From NCBI GenBank assembly GCA_017562135.1, contig QEYB01000087.1:62001-126000 (forward strand): a DNA stretch of 64,000 bases, written 5' to 3'. Made by a program: the position numbers and the translations under genes. Within the stretch, counting starts at the first letter, position 1, and each line of letters opens with the position of its first letter. This stretch comes from Dipylidium caninum (taxonomy: Eukaryota > Platyhelminthes > Cestoda > Cyclophyllidea > Dipylidiidae). The notes beneath the pieces were generated by a model, which was not told the origin of the DNA, did no database searches, and saw only the letters and a list, made by a program, of their open reading frames with translations. Positions 46,101 to 59,576 of this stretch are shown here, in pieces.

Positions 46101-49100
46101 GTGAGCTGACGTCAAGTCTGCATGTATTTACGCAGGTGAGTTCGACATAACTACGAATGTACCCTCTTGTCTCTTTCAGCAATATTGGGAAAGAAAACCC
46201 ATCGAACCGGTGATATGTGAGGACACGTACCAATCCTCCGCAACGAGGACGGAGGAAATTTGTCAAGCCTGTCCTCTGGGCACTACGGTACTCAACACCA
46301 CACATTGTGAAACCTGTCCGACAGGATTTTTGACCTCCGCTCAAGACTTGGGATGTCACGCCTGTCCCGATGATGAAGTACCGATCTTTGGTATTAAATA
46401 TGATAAGTGGAGTCGAATGCCTCCACGTATGATGACCTATTGTTTGGATGATGGTAAGTATTGTTGCAATATTTCTGAAACCATAAGACCGCGAAAAACA
46501 AAATGGAAAACACGACACCATAAAAATTTGTCCTGGTAATTAATTATCCTTTATCCTGCCTTTTCGGCAATGGATTTATTCCCTTCTCAAAGAATTGATG
46601 AAATCCCTTTACTGACACTCCTGACTCGACCTGGGGCTTTTGTCATTCACGTGCAAGTAGAAGGTGTGCACATTTTGGGTGCTATTTGTATTCGGCCTGA
46701 TTTTAAAGCGCTGTACAATGGGCACTTGCTCTCTTTTGCTTTCCCAATCCCCACATTCAATGTGTAACACAAATCGTTCATTTATGTCCTCTTCAAATGA
46801 TTTTCCGGTCAGTTTGATAATTGAATTTCTGACTTGTTGATGTCTCGCTCGAAATTCCCTTGAACATGTTTTTAACAAGTGAAAAAGAGTACAGGATGGT
46901 GAGTTAAACAGTTTGAAATGCAGACAACCGGTTGAGAAATTTCCATTTTAACAACACGACTCAAATGGTTTGCATGTTGATGTTGCTTTTTATTCAAACC
47001 TGCAAGGCTGTAACTCGCATTGGCAGGTGAATCAGTCTCGAAACAAAGCAACATAGGAACTACAAGTCCCAGTTAATTGGTCGAAGTGCTTATCATGACT
47101 GCCTTCTGATTGGTGGTCTGGTAAACAAGTAGCGGGAGACGTGCAGGACCGATGTTGCAACCTGTCTTGAGCACGAGTGAATGGGAACTCAAAAAAACGC
47201 CTTAACCTAAAGGCCTATCGAATTAAACCTCTTCCTCACACAGATGTCGGTTGTCAAAAGTGGAAAGTGAACGGCTCGTCGATCTTTGTGGGTCCGGGAC
47301 TCGGGAACTACGTCTATTCAATCCTGCAGTTGGAACTTCCCGGCGGGTTCTTAGGATCTAAGCCAAATGAATCCAGTTATCTCTATCGATTTGCTAATCC
47401 CTTACCGGGTACCAAACTCGTTTTTGACTTTGAAATGGACTGTCAAGGTGAATGCTCCCTAACTTTCATTGTGGTGAGTCTCGCATTACCCCTTATTTTC
47501 CTTGGCGCCGTACTTTAATTTGCCGACGGTAGGCACGCAACAACAATTCAAGTAAATAACTTAGGCGTTGCACACAAAATGTGTAGGTTCTCTCGAAATT
47601 CGTAATTTAGGTCACCCTGATGTCATGATCCCTTTGCAATTGTCGATTTTCTTATACTTCGACACTTTTCTCTTATGTAGCGTCAATTCTGGAGCATTTT
47701 ACTTTTCCTTAGTACCAGTTTTTATGTCTTCTAGGATTCGCCACTGATCACTCTGTTAGTTAGTAAATGGACAGGACGTGTTAATCGGACGACCTTCTCG
47801 TAAGTGCCAGTTTCCAGATACAATTTTCTATTAGGCGGTTGTGGTTTTATCTATTTCTATAATTTGCCTGTATGAGTGTCTGTGATTGATGGAAGTAAAT
47901 GTAGTTTTACCAATTTGGTTGACACTTTTTTGCATGAACTGCACACATTGCTCCCACTCATCCAAACTTAGAGCTAAAGTTAAAATTTAGACGCAGAGAT
48001 GCAGTACCATAAAATTTATTGGTTTGAAATGTACATACACTACTTGCTTAGTTCAGTAACAATTATTGCGTCATATTTCCAGTTATGTCCCTTATGAATG
48101 TGAAGGCGCCACATTTATATGGGAATTTAAACGATGGGACACTCCGGGAGCCGAATTCGATCCCAGGACTCGAAATGACAGAGCTATTATCTATTCTATC
48201 GAGGTAAACAATACTCGTGACACTGGTGCTCTTGGATGCAAGAAATGTCCACTTGGCAAAAATAACCTATTGTAAGTCGATTTCTCGAGTCGATTACTGA
48301 GTTGGTCGAATTAAAATATACAGTGATTAATTGACTGATCTGTTGGCGCATTTATGGACCATGATAATAATATCACAATAGTGGAATAGCATATGAGTTT
48401 ATTTCTCGACTATGTCTTTGGCGAAGACAAACAAGTAACCTGGACTCGCGCTCTCCTACGATGTCACCTAAGCTGCCTTCTCCGCGAGGCAAACGAACGA
48501 TAACCGGTTGACATTCAAGGTACCATATTCTCCTCCAAGTCCTCTTGTTTCTACGCAGCACAGTAAAACACTCCAATGTTGTAGTCTTAATACGCCCACA
48601 CAAAGATTTTGAGGAAAAGAAACTGGATTGTCCGTTCATTGTTCTGATTAATAATCAGACGGTTTGCCATTTTCACTTTGAACGTGGGTGCCTAAAGTCG
48701 ACAAATTCATTGACTTGCCACATAAGGTGATTCCTGTGAATCGTCCATGTTTTCGGAAACATCACTTACACCAAATGCACACTACTTTCTGGCCGTAATT
48801 CTTATTTTTTTCCGACAATGGGGATTTTCAGGTGGATTGTGAGGCGTCATGAATAGTGATATTATCTTGCAACGCATACCCCCGCACCATTTATCACACT
48901 TTAGTTATTTGGAAGTTGTTACTTTCATTTCATCATCACCACCTTGGGCGATTATTTACAGAAGTGACTGATGGATATGATTCCTCAACATCCCCTCAAT
49001 TTCACATTCAAGAACTGGAATAGGGTGGAAGTGCACAGATAAGTTGGGATTATTTTTCTTTGTGAAAGGATTGGAAAGTTTACTCGGATTATAAGCAGAT

Positions 49101-52100
49101 AGACTATCTTAGTAGTGACTTTTTAAGTCCGAGGCGTAATAGATTGACGGAAGAGCATTGCACGAGGGGGGAGTCTTCCTCTTGTGAAAGTGTCTTAGCT
49201 TCTTTTATGCCATCTTTCATCACAAATCCTTGTTTTTGTAGTTGTAAACCGTGTAATGATGGATTGTTTTATACAATAATCAAGAATGAGACTAGTGGCG
49301 AATCCCATGCAGAATGCGTCCCTTGTCCTAATGGGACTATGGTAATTGGTGATGCATCGGCGATCATGACGGTGGAACAAGCCTGTAAATACTGTCCGCC
49401 TGGCACTATTCCCGGCAGTGATGAGACCTGCCACATGGATCTACAGCCCCGCATGTCTACTGGCCAAATTTACGATTTCACAACCCTTCTCAAAGGGTAT
49501 GTCTTTAGGGAAGAGGCTATGTGATGCTTTTTATTTTCATGTAATTTACTGCTGCCTTACTATTTCAGGAGTTTTTCTACAGAAGGGCCCAAGTTGTTCA
49601 CTTCTCAAGGTCACGAATTTCAACAGCATTTTAACCTATTTTTGAATACTCATAATACTGATTTGCGATCAAAATGCATCAATGACAATCAGCATGATGT
49701 AAGTTAGCTTCATTGTTAACAATCTTTTTTAAATGAAATCACCCATTTTCTCGCTCACATACACACCATCACTCATCACTGTAATCCAAGTGGAGTTATA
49801 AATTTATTCATCACACAATCGTTCGACTTTCTCCTTCCCTCCTTTTGCCACCACCACGCCTAAACTTTACTAACGTCCTCGCTACTTGAGTGGACATGTC
49901 TGTCTGTCCACTGCCATTTCCTTTCCTCTCTCGCCCTCACGACGTCTATCCTTCTACTTCCACTCCAGAGTCCTGTCATTGGGCGATGTTATGGCATTAA
50001 CTTTCCCACACTAATGCCCAAAGTTCAATTTATTCTCTTGACTAAGTGCCTCTCTAAAATCCACACTGCGTAGGCCATATCTAATCTTGTCCTAGGCGAG
50101 AATGGATCAGCACTTCCTTCACGGAATCGTTCATTTCTAGGCTGGAGGAAAAAAGTTGTGATTTCACACTCTTGTAGTGATGAAAGAGGCTTCGGAGGAT
50201 AGGGAAGAAGGAGGAGGGATGAGGTGTTTTGGGATCATAAAACTCATTTTTTAATGCCATACTGCATTTTGCAGGCTGATAATAGACTGTTTAATGTCTC
50301 TGCCATGAAGAGGATGTTGGTCATGAAGAGAAATGAGATGTGAAGTGGCGGTTTGTGTTAATTGCCTCGATATTCTACTCTAACAGGCCAATGTAACAGC
50401 GTGGATATGTCGGGAAACGTGGAGTCCCGGGAAAGGCGAATCGAGGAGCCGGTCACCCCATCGTTCCAGAGCCCTGAGGTGAGGGAGATGGCGTGTTACA
50501 TAACCTTTTTGAATACTCAAATTCGAGAGGAAGCATGACTTATTATGCAGAATTTCGTGCTGAGTGCTCAAAACCTAATTGTTTTAATTTCTTACTTAAC
50601 AAGCGGACTGCACAAGTATTGTCAGACTTAAATAATACATTGTCAGACTTAAATAATACGGTGGCATTGAGAAGAGATTTCAAATTCTAATGTTAAACAA
50701 ATTGAATAAGCCAGTGATGGTTTGTGTAACAAATTTTTTAGGCATCTCATACATGGCAAATGCATAAAACCTGTTTCCCACTAAAATCGTCGCGCTTTGA
50801 CTTTTCATAAATTGACTAAGTGGGAATTGTAGCACAGAAAATGCAGAAAGCGGGAAAATGTTTGCGTCTCCCTTTTTAGCCTCGGCGATAAACTGGTAAA
50901 GGGTGTGCCAACCAATTTTTCCGCTCAGTTTGCCAAAGATATAAATGAAAGACTAGTTAATGGTGGATGGCGGGCTGATGGTGAGTTAATTGCAACTGAA
51001 AGAGAAAGACCTTCTTGTATAATGTGTTATTAGCCAAATTAAATTGGCCCTTTATTTGAATCCGTTGTTTTTATCTTATATAAGGCGACGATTTAAAAGT
51101 CACCACATGTTCCACTTCTTCTTAAAGTTATTAAATAAGTTTGTTTCAAATTGCCTCAAAGGACCTTCTACCGCCTGCGCTATATTTGATAAATTGGTAC
51201 TTCGTTTTGAAATTAATGAGTTTACATGAATTAATCAAAACTTTTAACAGATTGCCAAGTTTCCAGTACCATTTTTATCTGCATTTGACACATTAATTCC
51301 TGCGTCACGCAAAATTCGTCTTTTTTTTCTCATTTCCCAATTCCTTTTCGTCCAACTTTTATTTCTACCTTGATGGCTTATGCGCCCAGAACAGGAGGAA
51401 CCCTATAATAAATTAAGTATTCGCGTTGACTCTCTCATGCCTCAGGTAGTTAACACTTATGATTATCATGAGCGCCGTCCTTCAAGCTAAACGGCAATCG
51501 GTCTTAGCGATCATGTTTTAATAATCTCCTCGTGGCAAGATGTTGGAATTTAACGGTCCTGTCGGCTAGGAAAGACACCTTCGCACCCATTGCCCCGAAT
51601 GAACACTTACATCATTCACTCCGACCTGTAGTTGGGTGGAAATGTTGATTAGAGGCCATGCATCAAGGTATCGTGGCTTTTAAATGGCAGAGAGAAGTAG
51701 CATTCCCATCTATCGTGCACATTTGGTTGCCCTAGATGTGTTACCACTTAAAGGGCGTTTTAATGGCAATCATGCGCCCACTTCCGTCTATTTGCAGTTG
51801 ATCTAGCAACTGCGGAAAGTGATTTAACGGACCCCAGAACAAAACCGCCCTGAGAGTGGTGGAGGCACCAACCTCACTGATGTTAAAGTTGGGAAGTACA
51901 TGACAATGATAAGCCCCCCCCCCCTTTCCCTTTATCTCGCTTTAACTGGTTATTTGATGAATACTAAACGTTTCCCCTCCTACTTTTAGCCGAAGGAACC
52001 GATTATCACCTTTTCTTTCAAACCCAATCGTAAGTCTCACTTTGACCAAGAGGCGAAGGAGACTCATCGGTCTCTCATGCCTCTACCGCTTCATTCCTTT

Positions 52101-55100
52101 CAATTGTCAATAGCCGTCAACAGTCTAGTCGCGCGTGGTACGGAGGTTATAGCAATTTATATGGGAAAGAGTTGTCTTTAGATTGAGGCAATCCCAGTTC
52201 ATTTTTCGCTAATATACGTGTGGGGCTCTAATTAAGACCGCTAAATAAAAAAGCGAATCCAGTGGGCATGCTCTTATGTCATGTCTTATCTCGATGTCCC
52301 GTGTTTTTACTGCGTACGCTACCAGTGGAAGGTATAAAGGAAACAGTGATCTCTCTTCTCCTATTGCCTACATGTGAAGTCTTATTTTCCGTTTGTCATC
52401 AATTTAGTTTTACCATGGTAACGCTGAGATGAATTTTAAGTGGGTAAAATGATTTGCCGCAAAATCATGTGCCTTTGTCCTAGTCTCCTCTGAAAGCAGA
52501 CTCTATAGCATTTAAAGAAGGGATTCAAATATGGGGGGGATAACAAGTGAGAAAGCTCGACCCGATGGTAGCCTTGATGACAGAATGAGGATGACTGAGG
52601 GAAAAGCAATCTTAACAGCATGATTTAATAGGTTTTGTGAATAAAAGTAACTGACCTATCTTTATCCTCCCATTTCTCATCGTCGTAGCAGATCTTATAG
52701 GTATGTCTTGAATGTTCGGTGTACTTTAAATTGCCTCCACATAGAGTTTGTTGTGGTTTAATTATCAACATGCATGCATGTGGAGCATTTCCACCATAAT
52801 TTTACCTTATTCATCAATTACGAATAAACTAACGGAGTGTATATTTTTATTCTATGCTTTTTACTAGGACTATAAGCGCCTGTCCCGATGGAATCAACAC
52901 AATTGTGACCCTGCGGTGCGGAGGCCTCGCCGAGAATGGAGGCAACTTTAATAGTTCTAACCCCTCAGCAAGTGTTGAAATACCTCCGAACTGTGCAGTG
53001 GGAACGTGTGATGGTTGTCAATTCCACTTTATGCTCATCTCACCACTGGCCTGTCCTATCTGCCGTATGGAAGACTACCGTCGAATTGAGGGTGGTTGTC
53101 GCGGTGGGACGATGGAAGTGACACTCATACCTCCCAAGTAAGCTCTTTCTTAAGGACTTTTTCTAATTTTCCCTGTCTAACTCGTCATTGCCTTGATAGT
53201 AAATTTGTTTAATACGACATTTCTGCTTTGTTAGTTTTATTTTGCCATTTTTTCATTTGTTAAACTTCTTCCACTGCGTTTTAGAACATGTCGTCCCGAT
53301 GCATTCTTCCAATCGGTCGTTCTAGAGATGTGTCCACTCCTCAGTACACAAGGTAAAATCGCAGTGGGTTTTACAGGCGCCCTTGTGCTGCTTCTCCTCC
53401 TCACCATCTTCTACTGCTACCGACGCAACAAAAAGTGAGCCTCTCTTTCCTTCGACCAGTCTTATAATTTTTAACTTTGGTAAAGGGAATTTCTCTTCTC
53501 TTTTTTTATGATTTTTTACGCCTCTCCCATTTGCGTAACTCGTCTGGCAGTCTTCTCTTACCTCCCATTAACTTGAGTGCATGACCATTTAATACCCTTT
53601 TATATAATTTCTACTTAGTGTTCAAAAAAGAAGGCACGCACATTTTTCTCCTCGCTAAGCTCCTCTGTTTTATCTCGCATTTTTTCGACTGCTAAAAGAC
53701 CTAGTAGATGTGGGTGAGGTTAAAGAGGCGCCGTCATGTCTTGACAGGTGGTGAAAAAGGCTACGAGATCTCCACCGCCTTCGGGAAAAAGAGTTGACGA
53801 GTGCTGTGGTAATAAGCAAGACCGAAACACTAACACAAATCTCGCCGTTCACCATTGTTAAGCATAATTAGGATGTCTCCCTTCTGCACCGCCGAGTGGC
53901 AAACCAACGCTGAGACATTCGTTGGAATTATGACAATGGCAATTAACTGTGCTCCATTAAACCTCTTCTCCTATCCAAGTGCAAGTGGACGTGGAAATTG
54001 TCAGTAATAACCGCGACTGTTTACTCTCTCCGCACAAACATCCATTTGTTCTAGTTTCTAAAAAAAATTATTAGTGTAAACAGCTTCCTTAGAAAAAGTG
54101 ACAGGAAGTTGGAAGCTGAAATTGACATTGACTGTTTACGTGGGTGTTTAACGGCTCTACATGGGTTAGAAAGTGATTAATTCCTTTTGAAGAGCCACCG
54201 CCACGTTTTCTTGGTGTGTTGTGAAGAAAGTTATGAGGAATGAGAGGGTATATTTGAATATTGAGGTTGAGTAAATATTTCATATGATTAGGCGGAAATT
54301 TTGTGTTTCTTGGCAGTACTTTTCCTTCTCTAAATGCGATCTTTCATTTTATTTAACTATTTTTGTATTTTCACACACTGCGACAGATAATTAAAAAGTG
54401 AAGTAGCCTGCTGGTAATTTAATTTTTCCCCTCTTATACCCATGAGAACAGTGCCGTATTTTATTAGCGGACCAGCTTTGGTTTTCATAAACTTACTCAC
54501 ATTTACAGCCCCTCGCAGAGTCTTTCACCATATTTTTAAATTGCACAAGACTTGCACAGTTGAGGTACACACAACTGCGTTCCAAAACTGGCGTTAAAAT
54601 GTAATAATGCGTTAGGCAGTGCGACAGAGAAGTGTGTGGGACCAAGCCGATGGAAGGCTTTTAACTGCAGTCTCACCCACCTCGCAGCCATACGCACAGA
54701 GAGGACTGCGGTGAATGAAACAACGAGCAGGTATATTTAGCCTGGAGAGCGAGAAATGAACATCACCCTCTCCGAGCTGGAAAAGCCCTTGAGGAAGGGC
54801 TTAATTCAAGGGACAGAGAGAATGCAGATTAACTGGTTTGGGTCCACTTGATGGGAAGAATGCAGGCTTTTGGCATTAGTTTACTTAACCAGGTTTATTC
54901 AGAGCCAGGACAAAATTCTGCTTTAGTTGGAATGCTTGTAATTGGCAGAAGACGCACAATGCATTGCTACTGCCGTAATATTAATTTCGTCTCTGCGGGA
55001 ATGCCTATCAAGTCTCTGCCTTTTTTTTCTCCGATGTTTTAAGAATTCGTTTATGAACTAGTTTTACTCCATCACGGAGTGGTAATAGGCATGTCATTTC

Positions 55101-56816
55101 TCGACAACCCCTTAAATTTGGTCTTCTACTTGGGGCGTGTTAGTGGTGCTGCTACTAGTGCAACCCTTCCTAATCTATCCCCTTAGCCTGGATGGGAAAT
55201 CAAATTTTTAAACATACAGATGGCAAGACGAAACCCCACGACATTGAAACGGCGACTCTAGACGTGCATAGTACCGTTGAAATGTAGGCCACTCGACCTA
55301 GATCTCGCATGAATTCTCAACAAGTTTTGTATCCCATCTCATTTAAAAGCCATTTTTCCTTCTCCACGTCACAAACTTATACGGTCGTTACCTCCATCTT
55401 TCCCAAAAAAATATATTTTGGTAGACACTCAGAACGGTAACACCTTTTCGCGATTACTTAGAAAACATCTGCTCGGTCAATCACACCAAGTATACCGTTT
55501 GAGTTGAATCGGGCGAAGTGTCAAGAGACGCATCACTAACATACTTAATTCTATTTTGGGAGGATGAGTTTCGTTGGGGAAATGAGTGTGCAATATTTGT
55601 CCCTCCTTTTCTATTTCGACAGCACAAGCATCATACTACCGACCCTTTTGAATGTAATATAAATGTATAGTGACGCAGTATCAGCTTTTTACTTGAATTT
55701 AGCGTCCTATCCTCCGCCCGTCGTCAGAAAATATATGAATATTCTACTAAAAATATTTTAATTGATTTAGAATGCATGGCCAATGACGCTCACCAGCTTT
55801 TAAGTAGTACAGCTTCCGATTCTTAACCTGTAATTTCGAGAGACACGGCCACTAATCATGTGTTATTCAGGCTACTAATGTGTGTGAGCCACGAAACACG
55901 AGATTTGCGGAAATTTTTAACCTTAACCGACCGCTGCCTCATCCACACCCACGCGCAATAGGAACGGTGAAATGGCGCACCTTCCTCCGAAATTACACTT
56001 TCCCGGAAAGGTGAAGCGCCTCTTTTACTGGTATTCGTCGCATCTATATTTATTAGGAATAATCTAAAATTGCTTTTGACTATGGTTTTGGATTTTTTTC
56101 CTATTAAACATATCACTAGGGCTTGGCGACGTACAATGACAACAAATTCTCTCTCCACTTTTATTTATTTATTTATTCTCACCTTACGAGTCGATTTCCT
56201 CGATCTCGAGGTTGTCGATTGGAGTAGTAAAGGTAAAATGAGTTCATGTCTTTATTCTTAATTTATGTAGTAAACGTTTGAGAACTTTAAATGAGCATGT
56301 AATATGAGCTGTGAAAATCAAGAAATGCCGTATCATCATTGATGGGTTATACAATCAACAATTCCCTTATCTTCGACCTCTAGGCTAGAATACAAGTATA
56401 TGAAATTGGTGGAAGGAGCAGAAGCAAGGGTGAAGAACTCGATCGGCAGTTCGGGCTCGGAAACCAATCAACAGGGAACTGAGTGCGGTATACCCGAAGA
56501 CGAGAAGGAGACCGAGCTCTACCCCACCCAACACATCACTGCCATTACGGGTGGTGGACGCGACAATAAGTGGAACCAACTAAATCCTTCCACAAGTGCC
56601 GATAGTCGGGGTGCTGGATTTGGACCCGTTATTTTTCGAGTGAGTTCTTGTGATTCCTCAGGCGGCGGAATGCCAACACCTTATCCCACTTCCCATGCTA
56701 ACGTTTACCTCCACTTTCGACTTGATTTGGGAGGTCTAGGGACCCGGGCAAGGACAAGACAGGGAAGTGTAACTACATTTAAGAACAGTATTTTATTCGC
56801 AATTGACAATTTTTAA
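43177..56816 (+). CDS. ELAPOR: ELAPOR/KIAA1324-family single-pass receptor-like protein, 17 exons
   Basis: Exons: 43177-43248, 43278-43603, 43709-43859, 43894-44239, 45225-45316, 46180-46453, 47244-47473, 47735-47799, 48083-48271, 49242-49496, 49569-49698, 50387-50478, 50880-50980, 51990-52029, 52868-53137, 53285-53434, 56384-56816. They sum to 3216 nt, 1071 residues; human relatives are about 1010-1030. All junctions are GT/AG and phase-consistent. Residues 1-19 are a signal peptide (CFLGALFLIFLVNG). Cys-rich ephrin-receptor-like repeats follow (CPECEPGYYA, CQACPLGTTV, CKYCPPGTIP). The diagnostic membrane-proximal stretch (GTCDGCQFHFM, ACPICRMEDY) precedes a transmembrane helix at about 903-923. 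The tail begins KLEYKYMKLV, the family hallmark. Human members act in endosome/lysosome traffic and autophagy. The shortest introns are 29 nt (43249-43277) and 34 nt (43860-43893); the longest is 2949 nt. The last exon has a strong internal donor (CGA|GTGAGT near 56640), so the C-terminus may differ. Confidence 0.9.
44801..45062 (+). CDS. Candidate extra exon of the ELAPOR gene
   Basis: An open segment of 262 nt flanked by CTCCTCGCAG and GTGAGTG lies in the 985-nt intron between exons 4 and 5. It joins exon 4 in frame (phase 1). It exits in phase 2, which does not fit the regular acceptor at 45225 (a stop follows at once). It does fit an alternative AG 13 nt further on (exon starting 45238). 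Skipping it gives the arrangement that matches the family. It may be a cassette exon, or chance. Confidence 0.35.
48559..48726 (+). CDS. Candidate symmetric cassette exon of the ELAPOR gene
   Basis: A 168-nt open segment between CTACGCAG and GTGATT sits in the intron 48272-49241. It enters and leaves in phase 2, the same as the flanking exons, so inclusion would add 56 residues (containing CHFHFERGCLKS) without a frame change. I see no clear family counterpart and the donor is weak. Confidence 0.25.
50618..50659 (+). repeat. Two exact tandem copies of a 21-nt unit
   Basis: ATTGTCAGACTTAAATAATA plus C is repeated twice without change in an ELAPOR intron. A length divisible by three keeps the local open frame 50493-50690 intact, giving LSDLNNT twice. 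The surrounding frame is not linked to the gene by good splice sites. Confidence 0.85.
53435..56383 (+). other. Largest intron of the ELAPOR gene
   Basis: 2949-nt intron between the transmembrane exon (donor GTGAGC) and the cytoplasmic-tail exon (acceptor CTCTAG). No coding pattern, transposon or repeat was recognised inside it. Confidence 0.7.
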
Positions 56817-59576
56817 TTTACTTGAGCATTACTGCTCCCACCACTCTATGGCTTGGATACTAATAATGCCGCAAACTTCACTGATAGGGTCGAGTATATC
56901 GCTAAATATTAGTAAGGGAGAAATCCCAGGCGTGGTTTGAGTAATTTGTTAAGAAACGGCAAGATGGGGGGATAGGCGTTTAATTTCAGAGTGGACACAA
57001 TTAAAGTCAACAGACACATGAGGATGAAGGAGCGTGTGTACACCGAGTCGCTTTAAAACGGTCACCTATGCGACACTCCCCTCTCCTCCGCTACTTCGTC
57101 TCGAGCCTACCGCCAATCCTTAGTCCCGTATCCTCTTTTTATGATGCAGCGTCTAAAATCTCGTCTTTTTGCACTAATCGGTCTGATTAATTGTTACCTC
57201 AATAAATTATTTCCAGTTTTACTCACATTTAATCTATTTTCCGAAACCGTGTGCTTGAGTGATGTGGAGGAGTGACGGGTCTGATAAATTCATCCTTTTA
57301 CTTTGCCTTTGTAGACACGTGCAGCAGACGATTCGCACATACTCACACTGGACGATGGTAATGAACCAATATGATGCTGATGATGAACTTCTTCATCTTG
57401 TCCACCTTCTGTTTTTCTTCTTCATGTCCCCGTGCAGCTTTTACATCGCTATTCTTGCGCGGCTGTGATCCAAGCACTAACGACATCGTGCACTTCTTGC
57501 GTCTGTTTTGTGTATCTCTTTCTCCCTTGTTCTCCTCTAATGTTGTCATGGCTATACGTGTATCTGTTGCTTTCATTCATTTAATAACTACAACCTAAGC
57601 TATTATCGTTAGTGCATCGTTATCGTGCATCGGCTATCAGGGCTTCCCATGTATATCAATCGGACGTAGATGTGTGTTATTCCACAATATGTAGCGTGTG
57701 TGGGCGTTGCACAGTCGTGTGTACAAAGGGCAGAAAAGGATAGAAGAGATTGTGAACATGTAAAATCAAGTAGACGATCTTGTCTACCAGGTTTAAAGTG
57801 GCTATAACGGGCCAGTTTCGGTAGTTGCCTTTACGGTGGAAAGCAAAATTTCACATTTTTTTGATTTGCGTGCGTAACTGCACTTAATCACGATTTTAAG
57901 CATTGACAAGATATTAAAAATGGTGAATCTCCACGTCAAGAACACAGGCGGGCGGGAGAGAACTCATCAATCACAGACTATCCAAGATATGAACTTTTGA
58001 AGCAAAAAAAGTGTATATATTATTGTCTGGACAACAAACTGTGAATGGGTTCATGGCAGGTGGTCCCATAGGATTTTGGCATAAGCAGAATAGACAGCAC
58101 TGAGAATTAATAAAACCACATAGTTGGAGAGATTAAAAACTCACGACCAAAGGAGTCTTTTTTTTTCACTCTCTTGCCGATGACAGTCGCAGACGGTAGT
58201 GTACACGTAACACTAATTTTGATTGTTGCTTTTTCCTCTAAAAAGTAATTCATGAGTAGAACAAAAGGCTATAGTCTGTCGGACATTCAAATATCGGTGG
58301 GTATTGAGAAGCGTGTAGAATTTGATTTTAGAGAAGTTAATATGTCGACAATTTAAAAACGTTAAATTGTAAACAATAATTGCAGCTTCATGTAATCATC
58401 GTGTCTAATTGCGCAGAAATCTTGCGCCTGTGTGGATCGAGAATTACTGCTTGTTTTCTTCTTCATAACCTTCTCCTCATGCATAACATCAAACTTCACG
58501 GCAATGGAGCTCCGCAACTGTTATGTTTTCGCCTGGTTGTATTATAGCAAGGAATATTTGACCGCTTCTGGGGCCTCCACCTTATGCTAACCATAATTCC
58601 GTGGTGGAAATCCTACGTAGAGGTTGTGGTTTCGAACTGTATTCCTACCGACCCCTTTGCTTGGTCGTTCTCGACCACCACACAAGGTCCACTTTTCATC
58701 GCGAGTGACGATTTTGTGCGAAAACGACAGCAAGCGCGTATTGCGAAGGGAGCAACCGGGACGCGCACTTGCTCCTGAAGCGGTCACGCGGTCACATGCA
58801 GTTGCGTCTCTTCGCACAGCAGGCACATACGAGGCGACTCTGCTTCCTCCTTATTTAGGGCACGCAGGTGCTTTGGCACAGCCCAGTGACTAGTGTGCGA
58901 ATGCTTGCGTGGCCAGGATGCCACGGTCGTTCTCATTTGCTCTCCTTATCAATCTGAGCCGGTAGTCTGCCTCGAGGCGCATTGTCGAGCCTTAATATGA
59001 CAAACTGCAAATTGTAACACCATTATTGAGCACGATTTCCACTAGGCGATCCATCCATAAATGCCTCATTAGTGTTTCTCGAAGCTTCAGCTGAGCTATG
59101 ATTTAACTTGCACTAGTACAATAAATGTAGACAAAAATCACGCCCCGTTTCCACCTTATTTCTGCAAAAACAAAACACAAATGAGATGTAAACAGGCACA
59201 AGCTTTCACAAAATGATCGAGGCACAGACGGTTATAATTTACGTGCAAAAGCAGGAAGCTCGCATCCCAATGTCTCTCACTCAGTCTCAGCTGAATACGG
59301 ACTAAACCACAACGCTCGTTTCATAGTTTCCAACCTAACAGCATTCATGAACGACCTCAAGGTTTTTCGTAAAAGCATCGTATTCAAACCCTGTCGATGT
59401 AAGTGAAGGTCTCGAATTATCCTGCTTGTGGCAAAGGAGGCAGAATGTGGGTCAACCTCGTGGCAGGTCGTTTACACTTTGTTTTACCAAAGTTTGTCCA
59501 ACTGACCACTTTACAGAGGGCAAATACAAAATGCCCTGCCCAGTAATATGTGAGATAAAGCGAAAGGGGCACGAAA
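56817..59576. other. Intergenic stretch with a mariner relic
   Basis: About 2.8 kb downstream of ELAPOR. It contains the mariner relic at about 58500-59100. The remainder is AT-rich with small unsupported open frames; the antisense pair near 57343-57598 shows no domain pattern. Confidence 0.5.
58500..59100 (-). mobile_element. Second decayed mariner fragment
   Basis: The minus strand encodes KIVTRDEKWTLC, the first catalytic Asp motif of mariner transposases, followed by RERPSKGVGRNTV and YVGFPPRNYG, the usual downstream block. It aligns by eye with the relic at 22640-23580 (same order around the DEK motif) but is much more GC-rich and shorter. Stops and frameshifts interrupt both sides and the C-terminal part is not recognisable. 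Limits are approximate; terminal repeats were not found. Confidence 0.7.
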
